A stretch of 64,000 nucleotides of DNA. Source: Clonostachys chloroleuca (lineage: Eukaryota; Ascomycota; Sordariomycetes; Hypocreales; Bionectriaceae). Within the stretch, counting starts at the first letter, position 1; every line of letters starts with the position of its first letter. Below are positions 1-11,059 of this stretch, in pieces. The position numbers and the translations under genes were made by a program. The DNA lies in NCBI GenBank assembly GCA_037952775.1, contig JBANAY010000003.1, forward strand, positions 5,704,001 to 5,768,000, written 5' to 3'. The notes under the pieces are model-generated. The model made no database searches, was not told the origin of the DNA, and worked only from the letters and a program-made list of their open reading frames with translations.

Positions 1-59
1 TAAATAGTGGCATATTAAATATAGAATTGGGGCAACATTGCATGGACCCGTCGATGATT

Positions 60-1202
60 TGCTTCTCTGACACTGGATTTATCTGGCATCTCAAAACCAT
101 GATAAACGATTTTCCAACCTCACTGATTGAGTTCTCGAGGAAAGATGGCGAAACCGTCATAGTACTTATTGAACTCGTAAAGAGATCGTCTAGAGTATGA
201 GTCCATTCATAGAGGACGCGCGATCAGAACCTTCTCCATCGACGCGCCCCCCGAGCTACACGTCTGATCTCTTCAATAGCCTTCTCGACTCCTTTAACAA
301 TAGGAGTCTGGAGTATGAGTGTCTAAACCAACTCATGATTGACGACAAACCAATCCATAAACTTCTTAGTCCTGATTGGGAACACAGGGTCCTGAGCAGA
401 ACCAAGCCAATTAGAATTCCCAGACGGACGCAGGGCATAAACTTCTTTCCAGTCTGCGTCGTGTGGAACTGGAAGGACAGAAGCGAGCCGCATATCCTCT
501 GCCCGCATATTACCGCACATACAAGCTTTCGCGGGATCGGGGGTATTGCTTTTTCAAGGGGCTTCCCAAGTATTGCTGTTCCATTGCAAACAATGGGTTC
601 AAATCCTGCATCCTTTGCAACCTGGATCGCCGCAGCTCCAACACCCGAGGCACCTCCCCAAATGAGGATCAGGACGCTAGATGCATCTTGGCCATCAATC
701 CCGGCCGCGGGAAGACCAAAGCCATTGACGTTGAGAATTAGATAAGCAGCACTCTCCACAGCGACGGGGAAAGTTGCGGCAACTTCTTCACTCATCCTTT
801 CGGAACGGGCCATGTGGCCTTAGTTCTATTAACGTTAGTCGTAGCAGCATACGTGGCATAGATTCCGGTTTCAAGGTTACTCACCAATCAATAATCATAT
901 AGTTCTGATATGAACCAATATTCAGTGGTCGCTAGCTTGCAGGAATAACGCCCCAAACAATTGTTGCCCAACTGTGAAGGAGGAAGAGTTCCCAATCTCT
1001 AGCACAGTGCCAACCCAGTCATAACCAGTGATAGAGCCGCCCAAACCAACGTAGAAATGTTTGAGATATGCTGGGTTGATAGCCGAGTATTTCACTTTTA
1101 TAGGAGCTTGACTTCCAATAGGTTTGTAAGTGTCCCAAGATCTCGGATAGAAAGCGCCTCATTATCTCCAAGGAAGATACCCCAGTTGGTTGGGAGAGAC
1201 AT
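60..1202 (-). pseudogene. Decayed zinc-type alcohol dehydrogenase / enoyl reductase (MDR family)
   Basis: Pieces of one medium-chain dehydrogenase/reductase are readable in order on the minus strand but in different frames. The N-terminus begins at the ATG at 1202 (MSLPTNWGIFLGDN). After a one-base shift near 1125 it continues as KVKYSAINPAYLKHF and GYDWVGTVLEIG, down to a stop near 905. The Rossmann part lies near 560-810 (VNGFGLPAAGIDG, then ILIWGGASGVGAAAIQVAK). A C-terminal part (LASVLPVPHDADWKEVY, then KKFMDWFVVNHE) lies near 325-510 in another frame, and a last piece (KIVYHGFEMPD) near 70-120. About 90 residues of the usual catalytic core between the nucleotide-binding glycine motif and the C-terminal piece are missing. 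Family members are single-domain NAD(P)H oxidoreductases of about 350 residues. The frame changes plus the deletion make a functional product unlikely; introns could explain one break but not the missing core. Confidence 0.75.
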
Positions 1203-2085
1203 GCTTGATTGGCGTATTTAGCAACAAAAGGGACAACTTGCACTTTACTAACTTGTCTGGTTGTAAACGGTTGATAGTTATATGCTGGTGTTTCCGGAAT
1301 TCCGGAAGTATATTCACAACTATCCCACATGGAATGTGCGGCGATTTCATTTCCTCTGCGATTTGTCAGCTCGGAGCAGCTTGATGAAATATTCCATATT
1401 GAATGGATGCAATATACCCCTGCTTGACCCCGTAAATAGTCCCCTTGCGTTGACAATATGGCTGGATGTCGAGGTGTCACCACCTACCTTATCCCCTTAC
1501 CTGGAAGAGCAGCAGCATTTGTATAAGTGTATAAATGTGCAAGTCACGCAGATTCATTATTAGCATCCATGGCTGTAGATATACTTCATACACCTTTCAA
1601 TTAGATCCTTGTTCTGGCCAGAGGAGCATTGACCAAACGAGGGCATTAACCACATCCACGGAAAAGCCGTGGACAGCCTCAACCCGTCGGTGAATCCACC
1701 TCCGAGTGAAAAAGGAACCAGTCAGTTGGAACGGGAAGCGACAAACAGTTAAGACAGGGTATTTGATTATCAGCTCCAATATTTTACATAGAAATCCCTA
1801 CAGTTATTCCTACTGCCCCTGAGACGAGTTTGCTAGCCTATGGCGGTTGTGAGGCCAATGAAATATATCTTCTAGTTTAGCTGATTCAACAAGCAAGAGA
1901 AGTAGTGTAATTTCTTTGATATGTTTGCATCCTCGAAGTTCGAACTGGTCTTGGGTATGCAAATTGTTGGGGCAGTCTCTTGCAGAGTATGTTATGTTGC
2001 TTTCATTCCACAAGATATCGATTGACTGTTTACCAATTTTACCAATCATAACTCAATACCTAAATAGTCTTGAATTCTTTACAGC
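1203..2085. other. Intergenic stretch, no gene seen
   Basis: Only short open frames with no recognisable family signature occur here. It separates the decayed dehydrogenase from the 3' end of the alpha/beta hydrolase. Nothing else is supported. Confidence 0.6.
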
Positions 2086-3075
2086 TTATTTGCTGCTCTG
2101 CCCAAACCAAGCCGCAATCTCACCAACATTGCCATCTACAATATCCGGCTGGTCGTAATGCTGGAAATGCGACGCATCATTGTCCCAGATCAATTTCTTG
2201 TTCTTCGTCGGGATTGACTCGAAATGTCTCTTCGCTGCGGGCGCGTTCATGCAGTTGTCTCCATGAATCACCAGAGCCGGCTTAGTGAGCTTTGCCACCC
2301 CAGCTACAGTCGAATAGCCAAAGTGATCCAGGTCACTCATGACTGCGTATCGGTTCTCAAACCCCTTCAGAGTCCAAGGGCCGTACCAAGCCCACGGGAC
2401 CGGCCCCGGAAGACCAGCGAGTGAACCGACGTCTGGATCTGCGGCTTTGGGGTCGACAAGAGGTTGATAGGTGACTTCCCCTGTTTTTTCGTACAGTTCT
2501 TTGGCCTTTTTGGCTCTCATGATGCGTGCCTGATACAGTGCTTCCCCTTGCTCAGGCGAAGGCATCTTCATTGATCCCACGTCCATACCAGGCTCGATGT
2601 TCACACAGCCAGCGCAGATCATATAGACGTCCGTCTCATGATCGCGAAAATACCCCGTCACGGAAGCGACAGCGACAACACGATCATCGTATGAGGCAAC
2701 ATCCAGACACTCAGGACCACCTTGGCAGACACCGACGAGGAACAATTTCTTGGCATCCACGTCGCCTCTGCCGGCGAGGTAGTCAAGGCTAGAGACGACG
2801 TCTTCGTTCTTCATCTTGGGATTTTCCAAACGCCGTGGCTGACCAGTACTCTCCCCGACCGTGCGTGGGTCAAAGATCAGGGCGGCATAGCCTTCGTCGG
2901 CAAGTCGTGTAGCATACTGCAATGGGGCTTGCTCCTTGACAAACGAATATGGACCGAGAACGACGATACCAGGCGGGTTGGCGATGTCTTTAGGCTTGTA
3001 CAGAATGCCGGTGATGGTCTCTCCGTGAGATGGATAGGTCACCTTCTCGGTAGTGTAACGTCCGTGAGAGACCAT
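2086..3075 (-). CDS. Alpha/beta hydrolase with Cys nucleophile (dienelactone hydrolase-like)
   Basis: Intronless, 329 residues if started at the ATG at 3075 (MVSHGRYTTEKVTYPSHGE). The frame is open 35 codons further upstream, but that extension is low-complexity and unlike the family. The fold is shown by the N-terminal strand and GILYKPKD, the oxyanion-side GPYSF segment, the nucleophile elbow VGVCQGG (Cys about residue 117), a late acid region VIHGDNCMN and a C-terminal histidine in DASHFQHYDQP. A Cys in the elbow is typical of dienelactone hydrolase relatives, whereas most alpha/beta hydrolases have Ser. The substrate cannot be told from sequence; an ester or lactone is likely. It diverges from the SDR gene starting at 3836, so the two may share a promoter region. 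No signal peptide is seen, so it is probably cytosolic. Confidence 0.85.
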   Translation of the reverse strand: MVSHGRYTTEKVTYPSHGETITGILYKPKDIANPPGIVVLGPYSFVKEQAPLQYATRLADEGYAALIFDPRTVGESTGQPRRLENPKMKNEDVVSSLDYLAGRGDVDAKKLFLVGVCQGGPECLDVASYDDRVVAVASVTGYFRDHETDVYMICAGCVNIEPGMDVGSMKMPSPEQGEALYQARIMRAKKAKELYEKTGEVTYQPLVDPKAADPDVGSLAGLPGPVPWAWYGPWTLKGFENRYAVMSDLDHFGYSTVAGVAKLTKPALVIHGDNCMNAPAAKRHFESIPTKNKKLIWDNDASHFQHYDQPDIVDGNVGEIAAWFGQSSK

Positions 3076-3835
3076 TTTGATGACTGAAAAGTAATTTAAT
3101 CTTAAGTGTTTATAGAGTAGTCTGTTGATATTGATGGGAGTGAATGAGAATTCGGGTGTTAGAGGTGGTGATAATGGCAATATTTATACATCTGCGTCTT
3201 GAGACCAACGGCTTGTATTTTAACGAAATGTTTCTTCTATGAAAGACTAACATTCCTTCAATCGTCAAAAACGATGGAAGATGCCAGAGCCCCAAATCTC
3301 AGCACGATGAACAAACACCCCTTCGTGATGCGTCTTGAGAGCTGAATTAGGTTTCGGGTATAACCCCACTATTTTCGGAGTCGCTGACCCACTACTTTCG
3401 GACGACACTTTCTTCATTCGGTGATACTGATGGAAACCATCGCTGGATTTCCGATGGTCAGTTTTGTCATAATAACAGTCTTGGATGCGGATCAAGGTGG
3501 ATCAACACATTTGAGTTCTACGTCTTCTGTCCGGATCGGACTTATTGCGTCACTACAGCACATTTCCGAAAGACCAGTCTCGCTTATTCAGCGTCAACGG
3601 AATGTGCGGCTGCCTACAACTTGGCCGTGGCGGCATTGCTATTGCTTGCGGCTCAGTGAGACAACACGGCGAAGTTTGCAACCGTTTTTGTCTCGACAGG
3701 CACCTCACTTAAAAGGTCTAAGGGGACATTGTTCGTTCAGTTGCATTTTATTATTCGACTACATCTTGCCTGACTCTCAACCAACATACAGCACGTTCGT
3801 CTCTAATATCATACTTGATATACATACAGTTCAGC
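3076..3835. promoter_or_regulatory. Divergent intergenic region between hydrolase and SDR
   Basis: About 760 nt separate the start codons of the minus-strand hydrolase (3075) and the plus-strand reductase (3836). It must hold both promoters. A plus-strand open frame across 3421-3987 is in a different frame from the reductase and shows no family signature. No specific operator is claimed. Confidence 0.5.
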
Positions 3836-4987
3836 ATGACTGCGGTCGGAAAGCTCGTCCTTGTCACTGGTGCCAATGGTTTCATTGCCACTCACATTTT
3901 GCAAGCTCTTCTGCAAGGCGGGTACCATGTACGAGGAGTCGTCAGATCCCAATCATCAGCCGATGCTGTTCTCAAGACGTTCCCTGAAGATTCGGGATCC
4001 CTCTCCTTAGTTGTCGTTCCTGACATGACTACCACTGGTGCTTTTGACGAAGCTGTCAAAGGCGTCGATGCGGTATGTAGACTCAACCATATGTCACTCA
4101 CTCAGGTGGTCAACGATACACTTCATCGGCCTATCTCAGCGCAGCCAACTTTGAGAGAAGTCACTAACAACTGTTCTGTATCAAAGGTTCTTCATACCGC
4201 GAGTCCTTTCACGCTCAGTATCAATGACAACGAGACTGAGATGCTAATACCGGCAATTAAGATGACCCAAGGCATGTTGGAATCTGTTTCCACATATGGC
4301 GCAAATGTTAAACGAGTCGTCATTACATCATCTTTTGCTGCGATAGTCGACCTTACAAAGGGGCTATGGCCAGGCCACACTTATAACGAGACAGACTGGA
4401 ATCCAATCACCTATGAATCTGCTAAAACCGCCGACGCCGGTACCGCCTACATAGCATCCAAGGCGTTGGCCGAGAAGGCTGCCTGGAAATTCCTTCAGGA
4501 TCGGAGGCTGCATTTCGACATTACTGTTCTCTGCCCCCCGATGGTGTTTGGCCCTCCCGCGCACCCGCTGTCCTTCTCGGCGTTGAACATTGCCGCCTGG
4601 GACATTAATCGCTTCCTCTCTGGAGAGCTTCAAGACGTACCAGACACAGACATCTGGGGCTTCGTCGATGTTCGGGATCTTGCAAAGACACACATCCGCG
4701 CTCTCGAAGTTCCTGAGGCCGGAAACGAGAGATTTTTGATCACTAGTGGGCGATACAGCTATCAGCAAACTGCCGATGTACTGCGGGCATCTTCCTCTAT
4801 CCCCGACGCTGAGAAGAAGAAGGTACCGCTCGGACAGCCCGGGCATAACTATCCAGGGCCGAACGTTTATGAACTCGACAATTCCAAGTCGATTCGTATT
4901 TTGGGTGTCGAGTATCGCTCATTCGAGGAATCTATTCTTGATTCTGCAGTTAAGTTAATTGAACTGAGGCGCAAGGCACAGGTTTAG
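3836..4987 (+). CDS. Extended SDR: NAD(P)-dependent epimerase/ketoreductase-like (GRE2-type)
   Basis: Two exons, 3836-4072 and 4187-4987, give about 345 residues. The ATG at 3836 puts the Rossmann motif TGANGFIA at residue 11. The intron 4073-4186 (114 nt) has donor GTATGT, a TCACTAACAA branch site at 4161-4170 and acceptor AAAG, and joins DA to VLHTASPF, restoring the family motif. The catalytic tyrosine-lysine pair lies in GTAYIASKALAE, with the serine in VVITSSFAA. The family (methylglyoxal/aldehyde reductases of the GRE2 type and anthocyanidin-reductase relatives) reduces carbonyls with NADPH in the cytosol; the exact substrate is not visible. The intron is a multiple of three and has no stop, so intron-retained mRNA would still encode a protein with 38 extra residues inserted near the cofactor site. 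Confidence 0.88.
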   Translation: MTAVGKLVLVTGANGFIATHILQALLQGGYHVRGVVRSQSSADAVLKTFPEDSGSLSLVVVPDMTTTGAFDEAVKGVDAVCRLNHMSLTQVVNDTLHRPISAQPTLREVTNNCSVSKVLHTASPFTLSINDNETEMLIPAIKMTQGMLESVSTYGANVKRVVITSSFAAIVDLTKGLWPGHTYNETDWNPITYESAKTADAGTAYIASKALAEKAAWKFLQDRRLHFDITVLCPPMVFGPPAHPLSFSALNIAAWDINRFLSGELQDVPDTDIWGFVDVRDLAKTHIRALEVPEAGNERFLITSGRYSYQQTADVLRASSSIPDAEKKKVPLGQPGHNYPGPNVYELDNSKSIRILGVEYRSFEESILDSAVKLIELRRKAQV

Positions 4988-5505
4988 AGGAATTTATGAC
5001 AGGAAAACGGTTGAAGTGGATTGATCAAGCATGTCGTATAATGTACACACGGATAGACAGCCAAAATTAAACGAACACGAACACCTGATGTCTATTGGAG
5101 TTGAACTTTCATACTCGCCATGTCCAATTTGTCAACCATCTAGACAATGCGATGTTGCCTTTCGTTTAGTGAATATTGCCACAATTTAGTTATATACAAA
5201 TAGTCCTGACCCTTGCTCCAAGAAGGTCATAAGTGAGAAGGCAGTTATTTATTTATGTACGTGTCAGTGAACAAATTGCTCTATTTCGTGAATTGAGAAT
5301 AACTGAGCTTGGCTGCAACGTACACAAATATTTTGACCAATGGTATGCAAATAAGGCGTGAATTCAATGAGCGCGGCTGTAAGAGGCGTTGTGAAGAGGA
5401 GCGACTCGATAAATATTGTATTAACATATTTAATCCGGTCTGCCTTGTGTCTTATTCTATTCTAAGACCATTATTGGCCCACCATCGTGTTCGAGCTGCA
5501 TGATC
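4988..5505. other. Intergenic, convergent 3' ends, no gene seen
   Basis: This lies between the 3' ends of the reductase (plus) and the metallo-hydrolase (minus). It is AT-rich, with only short frames lacking recognisable motifs, and presumably holds both transcript ends. Confidence 0.55.
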
Positions 5506-6722
5506 CTAAAGTCCAGCTGAGTCATTTACATTTTCAGCAACGGCTACTTCTAAATCATTCAGAAACTTCCAGAAAGCCTTCTCCTTCCATCCTTTGGCTT
5601 TCCAGTCATTAGCAGTTTCCGGAAACGTGTCGACAACACCCAATATAGACATGTCGTGTGCAAATAAGCAGAAAATGTTATCTTGCGCCTCCGCTCGTTG
5701 AGCTTCCTTAATAGTCTTCATAGCCTGTTCTTTATTGAACACAAGGACCGGGTCGAAAAGCGGTTCGCTAACCGTACGTCCGCGTTTCGCATTGATGTCA
5801 TTGAACACTTTACTTCCAGGGCAGCTTGATAAACGCAACCGAAGCGAGTCGGACAGTGAAAGGTGATCAGATAGACTCGGTAGGAGCGGAAAGTACGGAG
5901 ATGGACGTAGCTCGCCGCCATGATGACACAAGTCCCCGCCCATGAGAATAAATGTATTAGGGCTAGTTGTTGTTCTGGCTAGTCCTGATAGGTGGCCGAT
6001 AGCATGGCCTGGAGTGTCGAGGAGGTAGAATGAACCATCGCCGAAAAAGTCGAAAGCTTTAAATGGCCCAAGAACCAAATCGCTTCCAAAATTGATTTCT
6101 CTTAGACTGCGGCCTCTGGGTGCCCGGCATGTATCAGTCAACATCGATGGACTGCTGGAAAGCTTCTTACACTTACCGAAAATCGACTTCGCGTACCGGA
6201 GAGGTCGGGTTGGCTGGATATCCTGGACAGAACGCGTCTTTGAATCCCGGACCAACGATAAGTTCAGTTGAAGCAGGAAAAGTTGAGACGTCTCCAATGT
6301 GGTCAAAATGGTGATGACTGTTGTAAAGTATCAGCACCCCAGCTCGAGCAACATCCGATGATAACACACCTCCAGATTATGCTGTTAATTTCAGCAGGTT
6401 GCACCCCATTTTCTTCAAGTATGTCCGCGACGTTGGCTTGCACATGAATGCCACAGCCAGACTCGGTTAGCATTTCAACAACACTTGGAGCGTAATGGTT
6501 GAATGGATCTTTGGGGGCACCTAGATCGAAGAGCGCCTTCTTTCCTGTCGAACTCTCAACCAGGAACGACCATGTTGTAATAGGGGATAATGTATCGAAT
6601 CCTTCAATTGGTGGCTCCAGCAGGGAACTTACCGGCAGGCCGGACAAGCGCATTGTAGAGTCAATGACGCTCACTTTGACTGTCTCGCCGCCGGGCATAT
6701 CGAACCGGGGTAGCTGTGTCAT
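5506..6722 (-). CDS. Metallo-beta-lactamase-fold hydrolase (lactonase-like)
   Basis: Three exons on the minus strand: 6722-6370, 6317-6177 and 6115-5506, giving 367 residues. Introns 6318-6369 (52 nt) and 6116-6176 (61 nt) have GT-AG ends. The first junction rebuilds the metal-binding motif as SIIWS plus HHHFDHIGD, the second joins VREVDFR to GRSLREINFG. HxHxDH supplies metal ligands; further His/Asp candidates lie in LLDTPGHAIGHLSG and GGDLCHHGGE. The start at 6722 (MTQLPRFDMPGG) is preferred over an ATG four codons upstream because it matches the usual N-terminus. Relatives resemble fungal and bacterial quorum-quenching lactonases, but substrates are mostly unknown. The regulator at 7.5-9.6 kb lies upstream on the same strand. 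No signal peptide is evident. Confidence 0.88.
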
Positions 6723-7523
6723 TTTCGAATACAAAAAGAACTGATTCTTGGGAGTCGCCTAGCTGTTTATCTTAGTGTGCCGTCGGGGGCCTGCCGTTGT
6801 TAAGGGGCTTATATACACCGTAGATACCACTAAAGTAGTGATCTTTTATTTACAAGAGAATGATCTAGCCTGAAGCTTTACGATACGACACATCGCAGTC
6901 ACTTGTCGGATGTCAAACCGTTCTGTTAACTAACGTTGTCATTATAAAATTCAAGAGGTAGCCCATCGGGCAGTAAGAAATGTCGTTCGGGAAATGATCG
7001 TCAGAGGGCGTGGATTCCTTTCTCCTTCTCCGATGTTCCCACCTCAATCTTCGGGGTTAGCAACCAACTAGTTCGAGATCGGATTTTGAGGTACCGATGA
7101 TCCTAACACCTTCCCGAATTCCAGTGCCGAAAACCGACGCTCTCTTTCTAAATCCGTATAGATTTACAGTCAACTGCGCTAGGAGCCCTGGGGATATAAT
7201 GACTCTTCCGGAGTTCCCCAGCTCTCGGTATGCCGTTGTCGCTGATGGAGACGGCGTATGTGTACGGTTCCAAAGGGGAGGCGAGGGCACCCGCGATGGT
7301 AGCATTGGGCTCGCATCAAAAACGCGAGAATTTGAATGACAGGAAAGAACCCAACTCAAAAGAAAAGGGATATGTACTGAATATTTAACGAGATTACTTA
7401 GGGAATTTTACTCGTGGCGGAAATGTCACAGTGATGTCTTCCAATTCATGTTATATAGGTTTATTGTGTTTTCTATTTTACACCCAGATTGGCTGCAAGT
7501 GATCAGGCTTCGAAGTATAATAT
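6723..7523. other. Intergenic region upstream of the metallo-hydrolase
   Basis: About 800 nt between the metallo-hydrolase start and the 3' end of the Zn2Cys6 regulator, both on the minus strand. Short frames on both strands (near 7057-7359) have no recognisable signature. It should contain the hydrolase promoter and the regulator terminator. Confidence 0.5.
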
Positions 7524-9603
7524 TCAGCTACTTGGCATATTTGATGCTTCACCTGTGCTATGATCCGTCATCAGGTCATTTCCAACGCTGCCAGTAATGT
7601 CGGATCCAAACTGATATGGCCCATATCCTATTAGATCATTAGGGCTTATGTTCAAAGGTTGACCGAAATATCTGTTACATAACAGCTCGTTTAATGGTTG
7701 AGGAACGAATAAATCTCCAAGGTCAGGCTGTAGGATGGTGTCCCAATTGACTCGCGCTGTCTCTGCTTCCATCGCTTCAAGGTCTCCATTCTCAGACACT
7801 CCATGACAGGGGCCCTGGGGCTGGATCGCAGAAACAGCCGTAAGCATTCTCTGATATAACTGTTGGATAATATTGAGAGCTGTGGCAGCGAGATCGTTTT
7901 TCCTGGCTTGCAAAGACTGCAGCCTTCCTAAACCCCATTCCAGATTCCTCCTCGTAGCCGGAAATTGCTCCATAAATTCATCCGGAAAGCGAATGTGCAT
8001 AGCGGCTACCAACACCATCGCATCAAAAGTTGCGTACACCAGACTGAAAGCCTTGTATTGTAGAGGTTCGGTCAGATTGAACAGACGGGCTTGCGACTCC
8101 AGAATCTGCATAGCCGAGTGAAAAGCGTTGTGACGACTGCTCATCTCTGCAAATACGAAGGGCCGATGCAAAGCAAAGACGACAAAGTGTACGTTGGTGT
8201 ACATTTCTTCCAAGGCCGCAGAAAGCCACGGAGGTTCCCCTTGACGGAGCCTCTGGGCTGTAGCCCACGCGGGAAGGTTCGCAATATTCGTCAGAATATT
8301 TTCGTGGACTGTCTCAACGGGGATGCGCCAGTCTTCTACTTTGTCGAGATCATGGATGTCCTGTAAGAACTTATAAGCAGTGTGATAACCACACCAGATG
8401 ACGTCGCGGGGTTGCGGTGGCCTCTGCCTGCCCAAGCTGTCTCTCGCTGACATTGGCAAAGGCACGTCTTTGGGACTCATTCTTGTCGATATCGGCCTTC
8501 CAAGAACAGTAGCCATGTGAACATCCCAGAGATGAAGCATATGCCACACGTTTCGGCTCAATTCGCGATCCGACAAATTTTCAGTTCTCAAGTACGGTGT
8601 TGACTCTGGCTTGATCAGGTGCAGACCAAGTTCCTGAGCGTCGCGGATAGCGTTTCCAAGCGTGTGCCATGCCTCGATCACTGCCCCCGTGGTCTTTTGA
8701 AAGCACGCTCGCATCAGCCCAGCCTGCACCATTGTGAGAGTGAGCTCACTCTTTCTGAAAGACGAAGCAAGCCGATGCCCCGCGTCACTCAAGTCTGCCG
8801 CCCGATCAGATAGCTCCATGTCGGCTGCATACTTTAGATCATTGAGGCTTTCTTCATGCTGTGTGGGTTGGAAAAGCAGAGCTTGTGCTAGAATTTGGAA
8901 GAGCAAAGCAGGAAAGGATCGGAGGTTGATCGGTAAGGCGTCTGGTCCTTGTTTCAGTTGATCATGCGTCAGGCCGCTCCATTGAGAAAGTTGACTGGTA
9001 AACATAGCCTCGTCCACGATGTCGTAATGCCAGGCTACATTTTTGAAGAAGTCTTGTACAAGAATGTCTATGTGTCTTCGAGGTGGAAGCTCTCGGATTA
9101 TGCTTGTGTATTGGCTAGGGTCAGAGCGGTTCCTGGGCGAGAACTGATGCATGACGCTTGTGGACTCCCACAGACCACGGAGCACTCCAGGTGTTCCCTT
9201 TGTGTCGTCGCCATAACCTAGTGATCTGAAGTCATCGGGCACAACGCTCGAAGACGCTGGCGTTGGATCCGGGGGAGTTGGCAAGACGCCATTCGGGGTT
9301 TGGTCTTGGACCTCGGCAGAGATGAAAGTAGAGGGTACGCGATTGGCATCCAGATCGTAAAGGCAGACGTCCTGTTTCCTCAGCGAGTGACAGGGCCCCT
9401 AGAGAGACGAGAACACATACTGCTTTACCTCGCTTCATACAATGAGAACATGGCTGGCGACGATCACACTATGAGACGATATTAGACTGGCATGCCTTAT
9501 CAAATGGAAGTGCTCATACCTTCTGTTTACGTCGCTGGCACTCTCTACATGAGACTACAGAGCGCTTGCGTCTCGGAAACGGCCCAATGCTATTGTGGCT
9601 CAT
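7524..9603 (-). CDS. Zn2Cys6 transcription factor with fungal middle-homology region
   Basis: Three exons, 9603-9520, 9468-9421 and 9371-7524, give about 659 residues. Introns 9469-9519 (51 nt) and 9372-9420 (49 nt) both interrupt the DNA-binding domain. Splicing assembles a binuclear zinc cluster with cysteines at about 19, 22, 29, 35, 38 and 47 (CRECQRRKQK, then CDRRQPCSHCMKRGKADVC), spacing C-x2-C-x6-C-x5-C-x2-C-x8-C. The long third exon carries the fungal-specific regulatory domain (for example LRSFPALLFQILAQALLFQ, then DRELSRNVWHMLHLWDVH, followed by RPISTRMSPKDVPLP). The start at 9603 (MSHNSIG) is chosen because the open frame upstream to 9750 is Ser/Cys-rich and unlike the family. Its targets are unknown; the nearby catabolic genes are candidates by proximity only. 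It acts in the nucleus. Confidence 0.9.
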
Positions 9604-11059
9604 TGGAATTGCAACAGCACGCCGACAACAACTACAGCTTTGAGGAGATGCAAGAGAACTAGAAGAGTATTGATGTGTACAAATGGGGCAGGGAATGGAC
9701 AGGGGATAAAGCGTAGTTAGATGGTCAACTACTAAAGGATGTTGTGACAATTTTGCTTTAACCCCGCTTCAGTGACGAAAGACATATGTCATTATTTTAG
9801 ATGATTGGTCAACGATGAGCCCACCTCAGATAAGATAAGCCAAGCTCCGTAAAATACGTAGGTCAGTGACAGTTCCTTATGGTCCTTGTTTAGTGTTCCA
9901 CCGTTAAGAGATATCGCTCACAAAGCTTGACAGTATGTGAGAGAGATGTTAATATGGATGCAGTGTGTGTTGTGACCCGGATCCACCACACCTTGACCTA
10001 GCAGAATGAGAGCCTGGATATAGCGTAGAAAATTCAACGTTCCAGACTCAGCTCAGAGGTTAATTATGATTTAAAGCTCGGTAGGAGATATGAACGTTTG
10101 ACAAATGTGTTAATGAGTCAGGAGGGCACAAGATAGGTGACCGATAGCTAATAACTAGGGATGGGGACTGTCGGCTCGCTTGCGTCGTGGGCCGAGATAT
10201 TCCTCAAGTACCCACACACACTCAATACTTGTTAGGGAGAAATGCCGCTCACTAGCTCTGAGGGATTGAGCAATGGAACGAATTCGGCTCGAGATGCACA
10301 ATCTGCCGGGGTTGACTTGAACTAGTACGTTAGCACACACGGACCAACAACAGGATTGTTGACTCGCCGTTCATCAACGTATACGCCACCAGTCCCACCG
10401 CAGCAAGGCCATCATCTTTACTTTCGAGATGCCTTGGATATAATCGTAGCTAGATTATATCAGTAATTAGGAATTCTTTCACTTAATCTTCACCCTTGTG
10501 TTATCCATTTTTTCTTGTCATGACAAAAACTGGCGAGACTGCGCTATGTCTACATGCTCCAACATCTTGGTGATGGTCATCTAATCCTTGTAGTCTAATA
10601 GCAACCTAATATCTACAATTTCCAGGGGCTCGTGACATCTAGCAGCGATTCAGCCTGACTCTTTTTCCATGATTATAGTTTTTAATAATTAAACCAGGTC
10701 TAATTTAATACAAGTTCAACAGACTTAGGAGTGTTGATCGGTGTTGTCCAGAGCTCGAAACGGGTCCTAGTCCCAGAACCCCGCCTTCCGGGGATACACG
10801 CCTAGCATACAAGCTGGGTTAAGGTCCCCTCTCATTCGAAAAGGTCTCAACCCCCAGACCTTGTCATTACGTTATCCAATGATAACGGCCTCGGTCTTGA
10901 CTTATTAGCAAACAAGGCTTCCCTGGCTTGACATAAATATCGGGGGTCCCTTCAACTTTTAACATCGTTATTCTTGTTTCAATTGTCTTTACCCCTCACT
11001 GAAGTTTCATCACACACAAACCTATAAATTTTCTCATCTGGTTATTCTAAAGAAACATT
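9604..11059. other. Large intergenic region with asparaginase promoter at its right end
   Basis: About 1.45 kb with no supportable gene; a 61-codon minus frame at 10155-10340 lacks any family motif. The left end must carry the regulator promoter. At the right end an ATAAATA element at about 10933-10939 lies roughly 125 nt before the asparaginase ATG and is followed by a pyrimidine-rich leader, a common fungal core-promoter layout. Confidence 0.5.

Noticed and set aside
3421..3987. Plus-strand 188-codon frame upstream of the SDR
   Set aside because: It overlaps the SDR start in another frame and lacks any motif; the SDR frame is clearly the coding one.
9372..9420. A 30-nt intron (ending CTCTCTAG) in the regulator zinc cluster
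   Set aside because: It is too short for a fungal intron and gives irregular cysteine spacing; the 49-nt GTATGT...ACAG intron yields the standard Zn2Cys6 pattern.
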